Shown here: in pieces, positions 25,001 through 33,084 of the stretch | Numbering within the stretch: the first letter of the stretch is position 1 | How the letters are laid out: every line of letters begins with the position of its first letter | NCBI RefSeq assembly: GCF_027409185.1 | Contig: NC_084461.1 | Location: 190,360,501 to 190,424,500, forward strand | Origin: Cynocephalus volans | Lineage: Eukaryota > Chordata > Mammalia > Dermoptera > Cynocephalidae | Direction: 5' to 3' | Length of the DNA: 64,000 nt | The notes under the pieces: model-generated | Database searches by the model: none | Seen by the model: only the letters and a program-made list of their open reading frames with translations | What the model was told of the DNA's origin: nothing | Position numbers and translations under genes: made by a program

Positions 25001-26674
25001 CCTCCTCCCCACCCTTGTTCTGGGACACGGCCCACCACAGAGCTCACCTTGAGACTGGGGGGTGGTGGGGTGGCCAAGAGGTGCAGGAACCAACCCAACT
25101 CCCTTCTCAGGAGAAGTAGAAGGAGCCCTGAGCCAGCGTCTGGGCCCAGAGGCGACACCTGCCACCCTACCCCTCATGACCCCTTGCCTGGGACTGGTGG
25201 AGGGGCCACAGCTCAGCGAGATGGGAACACAGTTTCTGGAGAGGACCCCTTCAGCCCTCCAGCAGCTTCCAGGCCTCCACCCCGGCCTCATGATGCCCCG
25301 ATAATTCCAGCATCTTTAAGTCTTGGGGGCTCTGGGGGGTCATCTCAGAAAGACTGTGGCAGGGACATGTCCAGTTGCTGTACTTACACAGCAAGCTCTC
25401 TGCTTTTATTTCAGGTGCATGTTTATTTGGGTTAGCTGAAGAGGATGGGGGGTTGACTAAAATTGCTATAAACAGCTCCCCCCTTGACATAGATGCAGTG
25501 TTGGGGGGTGGGGAGTCATGAAATGAGAGGCAGGATACTCCTCACCGGGAACACTCAGCTTAGGAAATTAGTACATAGCTAAATCCCAATCCCAACCTCG
25601 ACATGGGCGAAGCCTCCAAATCCATGTTCCTGCTCCCATGTTCCTTATCCCTCCTACAGGGTAAATCCTAACAGGTCCCCCATTCTCCCAGCTGAATGTG
25701 AGACCCTGGTGATTCAGATGGAGACTCCCACCCAGAGCTCCCACTGCCCAAATAAGAAAGGAAGGCCCAGAGAGAAACAGGTTCAAGGTCACACAGCAAA
25801 TGTCCTCCCAAGGATCCCACACCTGTCTCAGGTGCTGACACCCTCAGAGCCCCTTCTGGGCTCCAGGCCAAGCAGGAGGGGAAGCACCCCCCATTCTGCT
25901 GATTCAGCAACTGCTGACTCAGCCCTGGGAAGCACAGGCCAGGGACCAGAGCTGAGGAGAGCCCAAGGGTCCCCCAGCCCCCATCACACCTGGCTGGGGA
26001 GGGGGCTGCAGGGGGGAGTTAGCTCCTCAAGCGGCTTAGCATCCAGGGAAGGCCTCCACTGGGCTGAGAGCTACAAGACTGGGAAGCTCCGGGCTCTGGG
26101 TCAGAAGGACCCCAGAGGGCCACCTGGTGACACTCTGCAAACCTAAACACCAGATGCACACAGAATGTTGGAATCCACATGGATCCTGGGCCCTCTGGGC
26201 TCCTCCCCAGGTTTCCCTTGATAGGCCCCCCCACCCAGGCCTGGAGAAGCCTCACCTCCATCAGCTGCCTGGACTAAGGAAGAGACCCCTCCCCAACCCT
26301 CTTCGCAGCTCTAACGTAATCAGACCCTCTTCAGCACTGCAAGACCCCGTTTAGTACATCCCGGGAACAAAGATACCCCCCTTTCCGGACGGCAGGGCAA
26401 GGCATCTGTTAAATCAGGTGACCCCTCCCACCAGGACAGACATGAGCATGGGGCCTCTCGCCAGGTGAAGGCGGACCTGCCCCAACACCGGGTCTGAGAC
26501 AAGAACCCTCAGCCGCCCTACCCACCCGCCCTGGCACGGGGAATGGCCAACCCGGCCCCACCCATGCCCGGAGCGACCCTCACCCCCGAAGCGCCCCGGG
26601 GGTACTCACACGTCCTTGGCAGGCAGCGCCCGGCCCTCCACCACGCGGACATTCAGGGAGCTGCTCTTGGCCAT
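448..26674 (-). CDS. RASAL1: RAS protein activator like 1, 16 coding exons, 3' end cut by window edge
   Basis: RASAL1 stimulates GTP hydrolysis by Ras and is recruited to the plasma membrane when calcium rises. Sixteen exons give 610 codons in one frame: 26610-26674, 22415-22471, 19626-19739, 19377-19438, 14918-15047, 12712-12793, 12480-12611, 9843-9931, 8991-9108, 8692-8845, 8277-8341, 7897-8009, 5748-5940, 2558-2695, 1845-1989, 448-620. Domains in order are C2A (about residues 5-105), C2B (about 133-230), RasGAP (about 260-500) and the start of a PH domain (from about 566). The arginine finger is Arg342 in TLFRSNSLA and the FLR motif is at 470-472. Ca-binding aspartates are visible at Asp21 and Asp27 and in LDED and LWDWD. 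From memory the human protein is about 800 residues, so the rest of the PH domain, the Btk-type zinc finger and the tail lie left of base 1. The start ATG sits in GCCATGG. Introns hold repeats only. Confidence 0.97.
1085..1606 (+). repeat. L2 LINE 3' region
   Basis: Contains gcctcagggcctttacatgtgctgttccct, a middle AT-rich part and tagtaggcacttaacagata near the end. In RASAL1 intron 15. Confidence 0.8.
1845..1989 (-). CDS. RASAL1: RASAL1 coding exon 15 (end of RasGAP)
   Basis: 145 bases, residues 505-552. Reads [20 protein letters not shown] and [16 protein letters not shown]. Acceptor ctccag, donor gtgagt. Confidence 0.95.
2558..2695 (-). CDS. RASAL1: RASAL1 coding exon 14 (RasGAP FLR motif)
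   Basis: 138 bases, residues 459-504. Contains the RasGAP signature [14 protein letters not shown]. The donor is weak (AAG|GTGCCA), but the frame and the residue match (LLLLAK|AVQSIG) fix it. Confidence 0.94.
2930..3485 (-). repeat. Cluster of three antisense MIR copies
   Basis: Three successive stretches with the MIR complement (ttacagatgaggaa, aaggtcacacagctaa; ttacagaggatgcaactgg; tagatgaggaaaatgaggctc). In RASAL1 intron 13. Confidence 0.7.
4672..4828 (-). mobile_element. tRNA-Ile SINE (CYN-like), monomer
   Basis: Reverse-oriented copy: T-rich tail, then gggaatccaaaaccttgacc (B-box complement) and ctgagctaaccagccagccc (head). Confidence 0.85.
5275..5555 (+). repeat. MIR followed by an (ATC)n microsatellite
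   Basis: MIR body with cctctctgggtctcattttc and ctgtaaaatgggaataataa; (atc)n at about 5525-5555. Confidence 0.78.
5748..5940 (-). CDS. RASAL1: RASAL1 coding exon 13 (RasGAP)
   Basis: 193 bases, residues 394-458. Contains [20 protein letters not shown] and ends EHFPQAEHE at donor gtgggc. Confidence 0.95.
6075..6615 (+). repeat. L2 LINE fragments
   Basis: Two overlapping-type L2 stretches (tttgcctgggacactcttgc; ggacctttgcacatgctgtt) ending ttgttttgttgagtggatga. In RASAL1 intron 12. Confidence 0.78.
6621..6715 (-). mobile_element. tRNA-Ile SINE (CYN-like), monomer
   Basis: T10 tail followed by the reverse complement of a tRNA-Ile-like body ending gagctaaccggccagccc. Well preserved. Confidence 0.88.
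6860..7035 (-). repeat. MIR, antisense
   Basis: catttaacaggtaaggagac and cagagctgagattagaactc. Confidence 0.65.
7115..7300 (+). repeat. MIR
   Basis: ctctgaggctcagtttcctc and atctgtagaaagggg. Confidence 0.65.
7540..7732 (-). repeat. MIR, antisense
   Basis: cagagctgggatttgaaccc and accccgtgccaggctttgc. In RASAL1 intron 12. Confidence 0.72.
7897..8009 (-). CDS. RASAL1: RASAL1 coding exon 12 (RasGAP)
   Basis: 113 bases, residues 357-393, with [20 protein letters not shown]. Acceptor ctgcccccag, donor gtgagc. Confidence 0.95.
8277..8341 (-). CDS. RASAL1: RASAL1 coding exon 11 (arginine finger)
   Basis: 65 bases, residues 335-356. Carries [18 protein letters not shown]. The Arg in LFR (residue 342) aligns with the catalytic arginine finger of RasGAPs, so the enzyme looks catalytically intact. 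Confidence 0.96.
8692..8845 (-). CDS. RASAL1: RASAL1 coding exon 10 (RasGAP)
   Basis: 154 bases, residues 284-334. Contains [20 protein letters not shown], just ahead of the arginine-finger loop. Donor gtgagt. Confidence 0.94.
8991..9108 (-). CDS. RASAL1: RASAL1 coding exon 9 (start of RasGAP region)
   Basis: 118 bases, residues 244-283, with [21 protein letters not shown] degenerate minisatellite (9155-9720) fills most of the intron between exons 8 and 9. Confidence 0.95.
9155..9720. repeat. Degenerate minisatellite
   Basis: Roughly 560 bases of diverged short units built on acaggtgtg / gtgtaaaca (for example gtgaacaggtgt, gtgtaaacagatgtgtg, gtgaacaggtgtggcc). In RASAL1 intron 8. Confidence 0.8.
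9843..9931 (-). CDS. RASAL1: RASAL1 coding exon 8
   Basis: 89 bases, residues 215-243, reading [20 protein letters not shown] and an acidic end. It closes C2B and leads into the RasGAP region. Donor gtaaatg. Confidence 0.94.
10287..11068 (-). mobile_element. Old L1 3' fragment
   Basis: Antisense L1 3' region with atggctgaataatattccat and gttgatggacattggtg. It is interrupted by a SINE (10361-10455). In RASAL1 intron 7. Confidence 0.8.
10361..10455 (+). mobile_element. tRNA-Ile SINE (CYN-like), monomer inserted in an L1
   Basis: A-box agctcagttggttagagca, B-box ggttcagatccc, tail (aaat)n. Imperfect target duplication around aaagtatac/cattca on both sides. Confidence 0.88.
11084..11490 (+). 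mobile_element. 5'-truncated L1 insertion with target duplication
   Basis: L1 3' end (aaatgtccatcatcag, tggaatactactctgc, catgttctcacttatttgtg) with an A-rich tail. The 14-base duplication aaaaactgtcaacc flanks it at 11070-11083 and 11491-11504. Confidence 0.88.
11610..11830 (+). repeat. MIR
   Basis: ggttctggagtcagagagacc, gaacctcagtttcccctctg, ataacaacagtccc. Confidence 0.75.
12077..12470 (+). mobile_element. Solo LTR of an ERVL-MaLR (MST-like) element
   Basis: 394 bases starting TG and ending CA, flanked by a perfect five-base target duplication GATGC (12072-12076 and 12471-12475). It has the AATAAA and the typical ggattagtactctccctagg and gagttctcactctattag segments. No internal retroviral sequence is present. 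It is antisense to RASAL1 and abuts the exon 7 donor. Confidence 0.9.
12480..12611 (-). CDS. RASAL1: RASAL1 coding exon 7 (C2B)
   Basis: 132 bases, residues 171-214, with the second C2B calcium loop [15 protein letters not shown]. The donor gtgagcatc is immediately followed by an inserted MaLR LTR (12077-12470) whose target-site copy covers intron positions +5 to +9. Confidence 0.95.
12712..12793 (-). CDS. RASAL1: RASAL1 coding exon 6 (C2B)
   Basis: 82 bases, residues 143-170. Contains the first C2B calcium loop, [18 protein letters not shown]. Acceptor ctccccag, donor gtgagc. Confidence 0.95.
13150..13380 (+). repeat. MIR
   Basis: cttctctgagccttagtatcc, tggaaaatgggaacaataac, gcacctggcaggtggtgag. 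Confidence 0.72.
13436..13449. promoter_or_regulatory. X-box-like palindrome in RASAL1 intron 5
   Basis: GTTGCCATGACAAC is one base from the canonical palindromic X-box. There is no CpG island around it, so function is uncertain. Confidence 0.35.
14300..14389 (+). mobile_element. tRNA-Ile SINE (CYN-like) with A-box deletion
   Basis: gggctggctggttagagtgtg lacks most of agctcagttgg; a poly(A) tail follows. In RASAL1 intron 5. Confidence 0.85.
14918..15047 (-). CDS. RASAL1: RASAL1 coding exon 5 (C2A-C2B linker)
   Basis: 130 bases, residues 100-142. Contains [20 protein letters not shown] and the start of C2B. Acceptor ccctccag, donor gtatgg. Confidence 0.95.
15060..15310 (-). repeat. MIR, antisense
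   Basis: aacatttattaagcacttacc, tgtactaggcactgtg, tggctgagctagaatttgaa. Confidence 0.75.
15359..15446 (+). mobile_element. tRNA-Ile SINE (CYN-like), monomer
   Basis: ttagctcagttgggtagagc with B-box gggtttgatccc. Exact ten-base flanks aaatcttggg at 15349-15358 and 15447-15456. Confidence 0.88.
16052..16168 (-). mobile_element. tRNA-Ile SINE (CYN-like), monomer
   Basis: (TTTG)n tail then tagccggtacagggattgaa and aaccaactaagctaactgg. In RASAL1 intron 4. Confidence 0.82.
16820..17500 (+). repeat. L2 LINE 3' region
   Basis: Contains caatggctccctattgcctc and aggaagccttccttaacc. In RASAL1 intron 4. Confidence 0.75.
17765..18780 (+). mobile_element. Old L1 ORF2 end and 3' fragment
   Basis: Degraded L1 sequence with atagatcaaagacttaaatg and gtggagtgggtaaattg-type segments. 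Many stops, non-coding. In RASAL1 intron 4. Confidence 0.75.
18785..19070 (+). repeat. MIR, nearly full length
   Basis: agagcacagagtctggaact, ctgtgcctcagtttattcac, taagcactatgtaagtgttt. One of the best MIR copies in the window. Confidence 0.8.
19377..19438 (-). CDS. RASAL1: RASAL1 coding exon 4 (end of C2A)
   Basis: 62 bases, residues 79-99, reading [20 protein letters not shown]. It closes C2A. The junctions join in frame to exon 3 (GG|G) and exon 5 (G|GG). Confidence 0.94.
19626..19739 (-). CDS. RASAL1: RASAL1 coding exon 3 (C2A)
   Basis: 114 bases, a multiple of three, residues 41-78. Contains [14 protein letters not shown] and the second calcium loop LDEDTVG. The acceptor ttttgcag lies only about 65 bases downstream (transcript sense) of a long GT-rich array. 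Confidence 0.95.
19801..20590. repeat. Degenerate CA-rich array
   Basis: About 790 bases of interrupted (CA)n with pure runs at 19805-19824 and about 20084-20112. Read as GT-rich on the RASAL1 sense strand. In intron 2, ending about 65 bases before the exon 3 acceptor. Confidence 0.85.
20815..21030 (-). repeat. L2 LINE fragment, antisense
   Basis: ctggaacagcatgtgcaaag is the complement of the L2 tttgcacatgctgttcc box. Confidence 0.75.
21720..22040. repeat. Second CA-rich array
   Basis: Interrupted CA/CACG repeats with a pure (CA)n run at about 21985-22018. Also in RASAL1 intron 2. Confidence 0.82.
22415..22471 (-). CDS. RASAL1: RASAL1 coding exon 2 (C2A)
   Basis: 57 bases, residues 22-40. 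Reads [19 protein letters not shown] with the C2 signature SDPY (Asp27). Acceptor ttccgcag, donor gtgagg. Confidence 0.94.
23239..23333. repeat. Tandem duplication of about 48 bases
   Basis: Two adjacent copies each starting ctccatccccccttcataat and ending cccaagctgt, few mismatches. In RASAL1 intron 1. Confidence 0.85.
23385..23745 (+). repeat. L2 LINE 3' region
   Basis: Contains gggcctttgcacttgctgtt and gaatgaatgga at the end. In RASAL1 intron 1. Confidence 0.8.
24620..24790 (+). repeat. MIR
   Basis: gacttaggcaagtgactttg-type core, cagtttccccatctgtaaaa and aagcacagggcctg. Confidence 0.7.
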
Positions 26675-27150
26675 GGCATCCAGCCTCAAACTTTCCGGGC
26701 AGGAGAGCGCCCAGGTTCCGAGGCTAGACCGGGGCGTCTACATGTCACCAGCTGCGAGCCTGGAGCCCTGCCCCGGGATCCCAGCGCCTCCTGTACCAGA
26801 AGCGGATAGCTGGATGGGAGGTTTCCGAAGAAGAAATAGGTATCGGGGGTGGGGAGCGCCCTCCCGGACTCTACAGGTAGAAGCCGTGCTCCGAGTAGGT
26901 GGAGCGCGCAGGGGACACCGCAGGTTCTTGCCTCTGAGTCTGGAGCTTGCGGCCAGCGGGCTGGGCGGGCAGGGGGCGGGAGGCGGCGGCCCAAGGCCCT
27001 CCCCTCCAATCCCGCCTCCCGCGGGGTCCCCCGCCCATCCCCGGACCCCCTCGCGCGCCCCCTGCCGGCACCCCAGTCTTGCGCGCCAGAGCGCCCCGGC
27101 GGTGGAGACCAGGGCGCGCAGAGGCTGGCACCGCCAGGTGGGGAGGGGCC
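26540..27150 (-). promoter_or_regulatory. RASAL1: CpG-rich promoter and 5' leader of RASAL1
   Basis: GC-rich, CpG-dense stretch around and upstream of the RASAL1 ATG with several GGGCGG/CCGCCC-type Sp1 boxes (for example 26965-27020). CpG density then falls, with a weaker shoulder near 27,290-27,360. The exact start site and any non-coding 5' exon cannot be fixed from sequence. RASAL1 promoter hypermethylation is known from work on organ fibrosis, which makes this island functionally plausible. Confidence 0.75.
26610..26674 (-). CDS. RASAL1: RASAL1 coding exon 1 (start codon)
   Basis: ATG at 26674 in a good Kozak context (GCCATGG). It encodes residues 1-21 plus two bases and ends at a GT donor (gtgagtacc). 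It contains the first C2A strand and the first calcium-loop aspartate, Asp21 (LPAKD). Confidence 0.95.
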
Positions 27151-27559
27151 ATGATGGTCCTGATGGGCGTGGCCACTAGCTCCTGGTTAGTTGGCACTGG
27201 GCTCAAAAGACACAGTGTGTCCCCTGCATGCCCCAGATCCAACGCATTCACACCTCTCCGGCCCTCCCCTGCCTACCATCCAGGCACCGCCTCCTCGGTC
27301 CGACCTCTGCGCCTGTCCAGGAGCAGTATCCTCGGTCGGCGGGAGGCGTCGCTAGAGGGAGACACACATTCCCTGGGGGTCCGCTCAGAGTCGAGGGAGG
27401 GGCCTCGAACATCTCCTTCCATCTCCTTTTAGTTTCCAATTAAACCCAGACTGTGGGAGAGCGGCTGTTCTAACGTCACGGGCTGGCACTGCGGGGGAGG
27501 AAATTGCGGCCGGAGGGGGAGGGGTAGGCTTGAAGAGAACCACGACATAGATGATAAAA

Positions 27560-27990
27560 GTCGTCTACAATTGTTTGAACACTTACTGTACGCCAGGCAC
27601 TGTTCTAAACGTTTTGCAGGTATTATCTCATTTGCGTCTTCACCATAACTCTATGTCCTATGCACTATTGTACTATTATCTCCACTTCATGGATAAAGGA
27701 ACTGAGGTTCAGAGGGGTTAAATAGCTTAGCTGAAGTCTGACAGTGTGTAATTGGTTTGCCTTCGTGGACTTTCATCCTGGCTCTGCCATTTGGTAGTTG
27801 TGTGGGTTGGGACAAGTCACTTAACCTCTATGTGCCTTGGTTTGGTATTCTTATCTGTTCAATGGGGATGACATGGTTTCTCAATCACAAGACTTTGAAT
27901 TAAACGAGATAATGCAGAAAAAAACTCTCAGAACAATGAAAGGCACCTAATAAGCTTTCAGAAAGTGTTTGATTTTATTATTGTTCCTCA
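27560..27990. repeat. Antisense and sense MIR pair
   Basis: 27560-27750 is an antisense MIR (cttactgtacgccaggcact); 27755-27990 is a sense MIR (acaagtcacttaacctctat). Both lie just upstream of the RASAL1 promoter region. Confidence 0.72.
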
Positions 27991-29391
27991 AGGCATGGCT
28001 CAAATGTCACCTCTTCTGGGAATTTTCCAGGATACCCTTCCACCTCAGGCAGAGATTTTCTTCTTTTTCTCTGCTCCCACAGCTCCAGGTTTGTACACAT
28101 TTTAAGTTTTAGATCAGATAATGTGACCGAAAGAGCCTGTCCCAGGGCAGACGCTCTCACACACTTATTTCTCCCTGTGAGTTCGTTGTTACCTGCCTAA
28201 GAGCTGTTAGAAGGACTAGTGCCCAGCCTGCCCCACTCTGGTCCATTCAGGGCTGGGCACCAATGGAAAGGCCCCTGCAGAAGGAGTACGGGAGCCTACA
28301 CCCAGACCGGCAGGACCGGCAGCGCCCCGCCCAGCCGCAGGAGCAAGGTCTGCTTCTCAATCTCCCTCCTTGACTCCCCACCCAGCACCCCAGCCAGGCT
28401 GGTGAAGGATTGAGAGCTTTGTAATTCTCTCCCTAGCTGGCCTGGTGAGTCCTCCAATCCCCAGACACTGGGCCTCAGCTACCTAATCTGGGAAATGGGA
28501 CTAGTAGAATGGGCTGCAAGGCTTAGAAGTATTGCTACATTCTCTGCGAGGGGTGAGGGGTAATTCAGGATTGGATCCAGAACAGTGGTAGTAAAGGAAT
28601 AGTTAAAGCCCCCTCCCCAACTGGGACTGTGATCTTTATCACTCACCCCAGATCTTCCCCAAAGTAAATGTATAATCTAGGAGGAAATGGTACTCGCTAT
28701 GTGACTGCAGCTTCAAGACAAGTGTCCTGCGTCACTACCCCACCCCCACCCCCGACACACACACACACACACCTGGATGGGAGCATCTGGCTTAACCTTT
28801 TTCTCCTGGAAGCCTGCAGAGACCTCAGAATGGGCCATGTCCCCCAACCCGGGGACCCCTGATGGAACCTGACGGGCCTAGTCCTGAGGCCTTGTGGGAT
28901 GCCAGCCAAACTGCCACCCAGCCATCTTGGCCCATCTTCCGGAGCTAAGCAGGAAGTCACATTCCCCAACACCCCTCCGGGGCCCCCAGGGAAAATTAGC
29001 AAGGCTATAGACTGCCAGCCAGGTCTCCAGGGAGCCAACTCTGTCACCTGTCCAATATCCGGCGTCTGACCCCACAATTTGCCTGAGGCAGTGGCCACAC
29101 TACCCAAACTTTCTGCATGGCCTGGCCACTTCCTGTTGTTCTGAGAACCTGTGAGCTGAGACTGGCAGGGAGTTGGAGGTCTCCTAGGGCAGCCCCTGTC
29201 AAGGGACTAAAGGGGAAAAAGTGGCCCAGAAAGGGTGTGTTGACCAGCTAGGGGAGAGGGAGGGAGGCTCATTGTTCTCATGGGGCTGTTATGAGAATTA
29301 ATCACAAGGGCAGTGTAAGGCACCTGGCATCGTCCCTAGCACATAGTAGGTGCTCAAGAAATGGTCAGCTCCCTCCCCTTAAGCTCCTTAA

Positions 29392-29486
29392 GCTTTTTTG
29401 GGTTTGTTTTTTGCTGGCTGGCCAGTATGGGAACCATGAATCCTTGATGTTGGTATTACAAGGCCAGTACCCCCCCACCTCCCACC
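29392..29486 (-). mobile_element. tRNA-Ile SINE (CYN-like), damaged
   Basis: Tail and B-box end are present, the 5' part is lost or rearranged. Exact 11-base duplication aagctccttaa at 29381-29391 and 29487-29497. Confidence 0.78.
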
Positions 29487-29599
29487 AAGCTCCTTAAAGG
29501 CAAACGCATGATCATCTTCTTGCCAAATTCCTGCATAGCTGTGCATCTATGGGGTGCACACAGCAGGTGCTTCACAAAGCCTTAAGTGGAAGGAAATGC

Positions 29600-29850
29600 T
29601 GAGCTCAGGGTTTAGGAGGAGAGGTTTTAGAATCAGGCTGACCAGGGACTGAATTGTGGTACCTACACTTATTAGCTGGGTGCTCTCAGGCAGGTGAGTT
29701 ACTCTTTCAGTGCCTCAGTTTCCTCATCTGTAAACTAGGGATAATAATTACACCCACCTCATAAGATGTGTGGGAAGCTAGAAAAAAATAAGTGCCAGAT
29801 ATTTAGCACAGCCGGGCATACATCAAGTGTTCATTTAGTGTCATGGCCAT
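29600..29850 (+). repeat. MIR
   Basis: gtgcctcagtttcctcatctg and taaactagggataataatta. Confidence 0.75.
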
Positions 29851-30619
29851 CACGGGACATCCTGATCCCACCCTTGTGCCTGATAATGAGCCCCACTTGG
29901 TACCTTCACTTTGAGCACTGGGTCCTGAGGACATAGCCAGGGTGGAATGCCAGGCCCAGCCCTGAATTCCAGGGATGGATGGAGCACCACACTTCAGTGG
30001 CCAGTGCAGTTCTGGACTGCTGAGTTGGGGGAATCTGGGGATTTTTGCCCTGGCTGAGAAATCTGATAGAGAGATCCCAAGATCAGGGCTCCTGCCACCC
30101 CAGTGGGCCCCACTTCCCAGGACTGGCTAAGTCTCTCCTTCATGTGAGATGCTGGACCTGGGGCCAGGGAAGGTTCACATACACAGAATAGAGGGGGCTC
30201 CTTATCCCAGAGTTGGGATCAGGCCTGGGCACCGGCAGGGAGCGCTGGAAACTGCTCTCAACTGCTCATAAGAGCCAGCTATGCACGTGACTTTGCAACC
30301 CCATGTTCAGTAACACCACTTTGAAAACTTAAAATTGACCATGGTAGGAGAATTTACACCATGGAACTTAGTGACTAGTATAACTTTTTTTTTTTTGAAT
30401 GTTAATTTACCAACACACCACTGAGCAGGCACAGGATTCCCTGGCCACATGGCCCACTAGACACTGCTCCTGAACTCAAAACCCTTAAGACTTTTCTCAT
30501 AACCCCCACCCTACCTCCAAATGCCTTTCCCTGATCAGTTCCTTCCATCAGGAAAGCCATTACATTCGCTTTTCCACCTATTTACTTGTTTAGGTCCTCC
30601 AGATACAATTGAATAAAGA

Positions 30620-30860
30620 TTACGAGGAATAGGGTGAAATAAAGTATAGATGTCAATGTAATATCAATAGAATGGAGTACTATTTGGCTGTCAAAAAGGA
30701 TGCTCTTAAAGAATATTTAATGACAGGAAAATACTAAAAAAAATAAGTGGTGGGGGGAAAAAACAGTACATGCAATCATTTATACAGTATGATCCTGATG
30801 CCATAAAATAGTATACATATATATGTATAATATTATTTTATTATTAGCCAAATGTGTGTT
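30620..30860 (+). mobile_element. Possible old L1 3' fragment
   Basis: AT-rich stretch with agaatggagtactatttggctg and tatacagtatgatcctgatg, resembling a diverged L1 3' end. Confidence 0.45.
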
Positions 30861-32439
30861 GAGCACCTACTATGTATTAGGCAGTAGGGATACAGTGAGG
30901 TATAAGACAGCCCTGCTTTGCTTGGAAAACAGACAAAATTGACACACAGCTAAATAATACACTCGAAGAGCAGGAAGACATGTGAAGTTGATAAAGTGGG
31001 GATGGTAGGTAGAGCCGGAGCTGGAAGGCATAATGGCATGTGTTTCTTTTATAATAGAAAAATAATTGGTGCTTCTTCCAGTTTCTAAAAGAACCACTGT
31101 CCTTCACTCATAGCTCTGCTCACTGCCTCCAGGAAGCCCTCACAGAGGGGTGTGAAGGCAGCGACCACCCCCCCCCACCCCCCCACCCCTGCCCCATTGG
31201 CACCACTGTGTGACCTTGGTCTCTCTTCTTTTGTTTTGTGATGATTTGCATGATTGTCTTATCTTCTAAATGTCAGGGACAATGTCTGATTCATTCCCCA
31301 CCTCCCACACCACTTGGCACATGAGAAAGACTCAAAACACACTTGCAGGATTAAATAGAATTCAGTTCCCCTCAGGGGCTGGAATTGGCTTCTCTCGCTG
31401 TGATAATAGTCATATTATTTTTTACTTTCTCTCTCTCCACTGTGCCTAGGATGGTTGCTTAATCATTGCCAATTTACCACCTGCCAATTCACCTCCACCC
31501 CCAAAACCAGAAGGCAGACCTGTCTGTCTCTAGGCCTCAGTTTCCCCTCCTGAGAACTGGCACCATCCCTTCTAGGGCCACGACCCGGGCAAGGCAGACA
31601 AGGGCCCTGGCCCAGGTTGGGGGTGAGGAGCGTGTTCTTTGTCTCCAGAACACAAAGCCCCATTTGTGAGTGCCTAGGCATGATTCTGGGCAGAGAGCCA
31701 TGTGGGACAGGAGGCAGCGGTGGGAGGAGTGGGCAGGATTTCCAAAACGCCCTCCTGCGGGCTGGCTGCCAGGAAGCAGGGCCCAGTAAGTCCCCTCCTC
31801 CCAGGTCCTGAAAACAAGGTGTCTCAGTTGGCAACCAGCTTCCTTCTTCCTCACCCAACTCCCCAAAGTGCCCCCCCACCCCAGCCTTGGAATGGAGAAG
31901 TAGGAAGGGGGAAGCCATGAAGCATGACACTGGGGGAGGGGGCAGCTGAGAAGTTGTGTCCTGCTGTCATTGAGCAGCCCCACCCATCCCATCGCCCAGG
32001 AGGTGGGGACAGAGACAGGCAGGAGGCTGAGCTGTGGGAAGGGGGGGGGCTGGGACCCCTGTCTCACAGCATGGCAGGGGAGTCCCAAGAAGACTTGGGA
32101 GCAGCATCCCATTTAGCAGAGAGGAATGCTGAGGCCAGGGTGGATTGGCTGGCTGCAGAGCTAAAGCCATAGCAGCAGCCTTCTGAAGACAAGTTGTTTA
32201 TGTAGGGACCTTCTCTCCTCTAAGCCATGAGCAGTTCCAGGACAGAGATGGGTTGAGTTATCTCTATATAAACAAACACCAGTCCCCATCACTTCTCAGT
32301 CATGTGTCCTCAGAGGAGTCAGTTAATTCCCAGTGCCTGTTTCCTCTTCTGTCACTTGTAGCAGAGATCTGGCCTCTCCTTGGCCCTATCCAGTCCAGAT
32401 ATATCCCAGCATTCTTGAATTCTGCACACAAACCTACAG

Positions 32440-32790
32440 ACCTTTGTTCTCTTCTAGGAGGGTACACACCCTCCTGCCTCAGGGCCTTTGCACATGCTGT
32501 TCCCTCTACTTGGAACACTCTTCTCTACTCAGCCTCCTCTACTCATCCTTCAAGTCTGACCTTATATGTCACTTCCTTCTCCCTCACCCACTCCTTGCCC
32601 TCTAGACCTCTCCTCTTAACCCTCATGACAGCATAATGACATATTTTCAGGGTTTTTTGATTCATCTGACCTCCCCATTGGCCTACAAGTACCATGAGGA
32701 CAGGTTTTTGCTTTGTCTACTGCTGTATCCCCAGCATCTAGCACAGTGCCTGGTACATAATGGGTGCTCAATAAATATTTGCAAAAGCCA
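32440..32790 (+). repeat. L2 LINE 3' region
   Basis: Contains cagggcctttgcacatgctg and gtgctcaataaatatttgc. Confidence 0.82.
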
Positions 32791-32812
32791 TCTCTAAAAG
32801 AATAGAAAGTAA

Positions 32813-32900
32813 GGGCTGGCCAGTTAGTTGGTTAGAGAGCAGCATTGTAAGACCAAGGTCAAGAGTTCAGATGCCCATACCAGCCAGCCACCAAAAAAAA
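32813..32900 (+). mobile_element. tRNA-Ile SINE (CYN-like), monomer
   Basis: gggctggccagttag with a short deletion in the A-box, ending in A8. Confidence 0.83.
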
Positions 32901-33084
32901 GTATAGAAATTAGGAGGGGAAGGATGCCTACCAACTTCAAATGATGACATCCTCTGAGGAGGGAAGAAAGGGGAATGGGACTGAGGAGGGAAAGATCCAA
33001 GAAGGGCTCAACCATATCTGGAGTGTCATGGTTAAGAGGGTGGACTCCACATCCAGATGGCCGGAGTTCAAACTCCACTTTACA

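Noticed and set aside
28263-28373. Short open frame (36 codons) in the intergenic region
   Set aside because: No recognised product, no splice context, no repeat of the frame nearby. Length is within chance.
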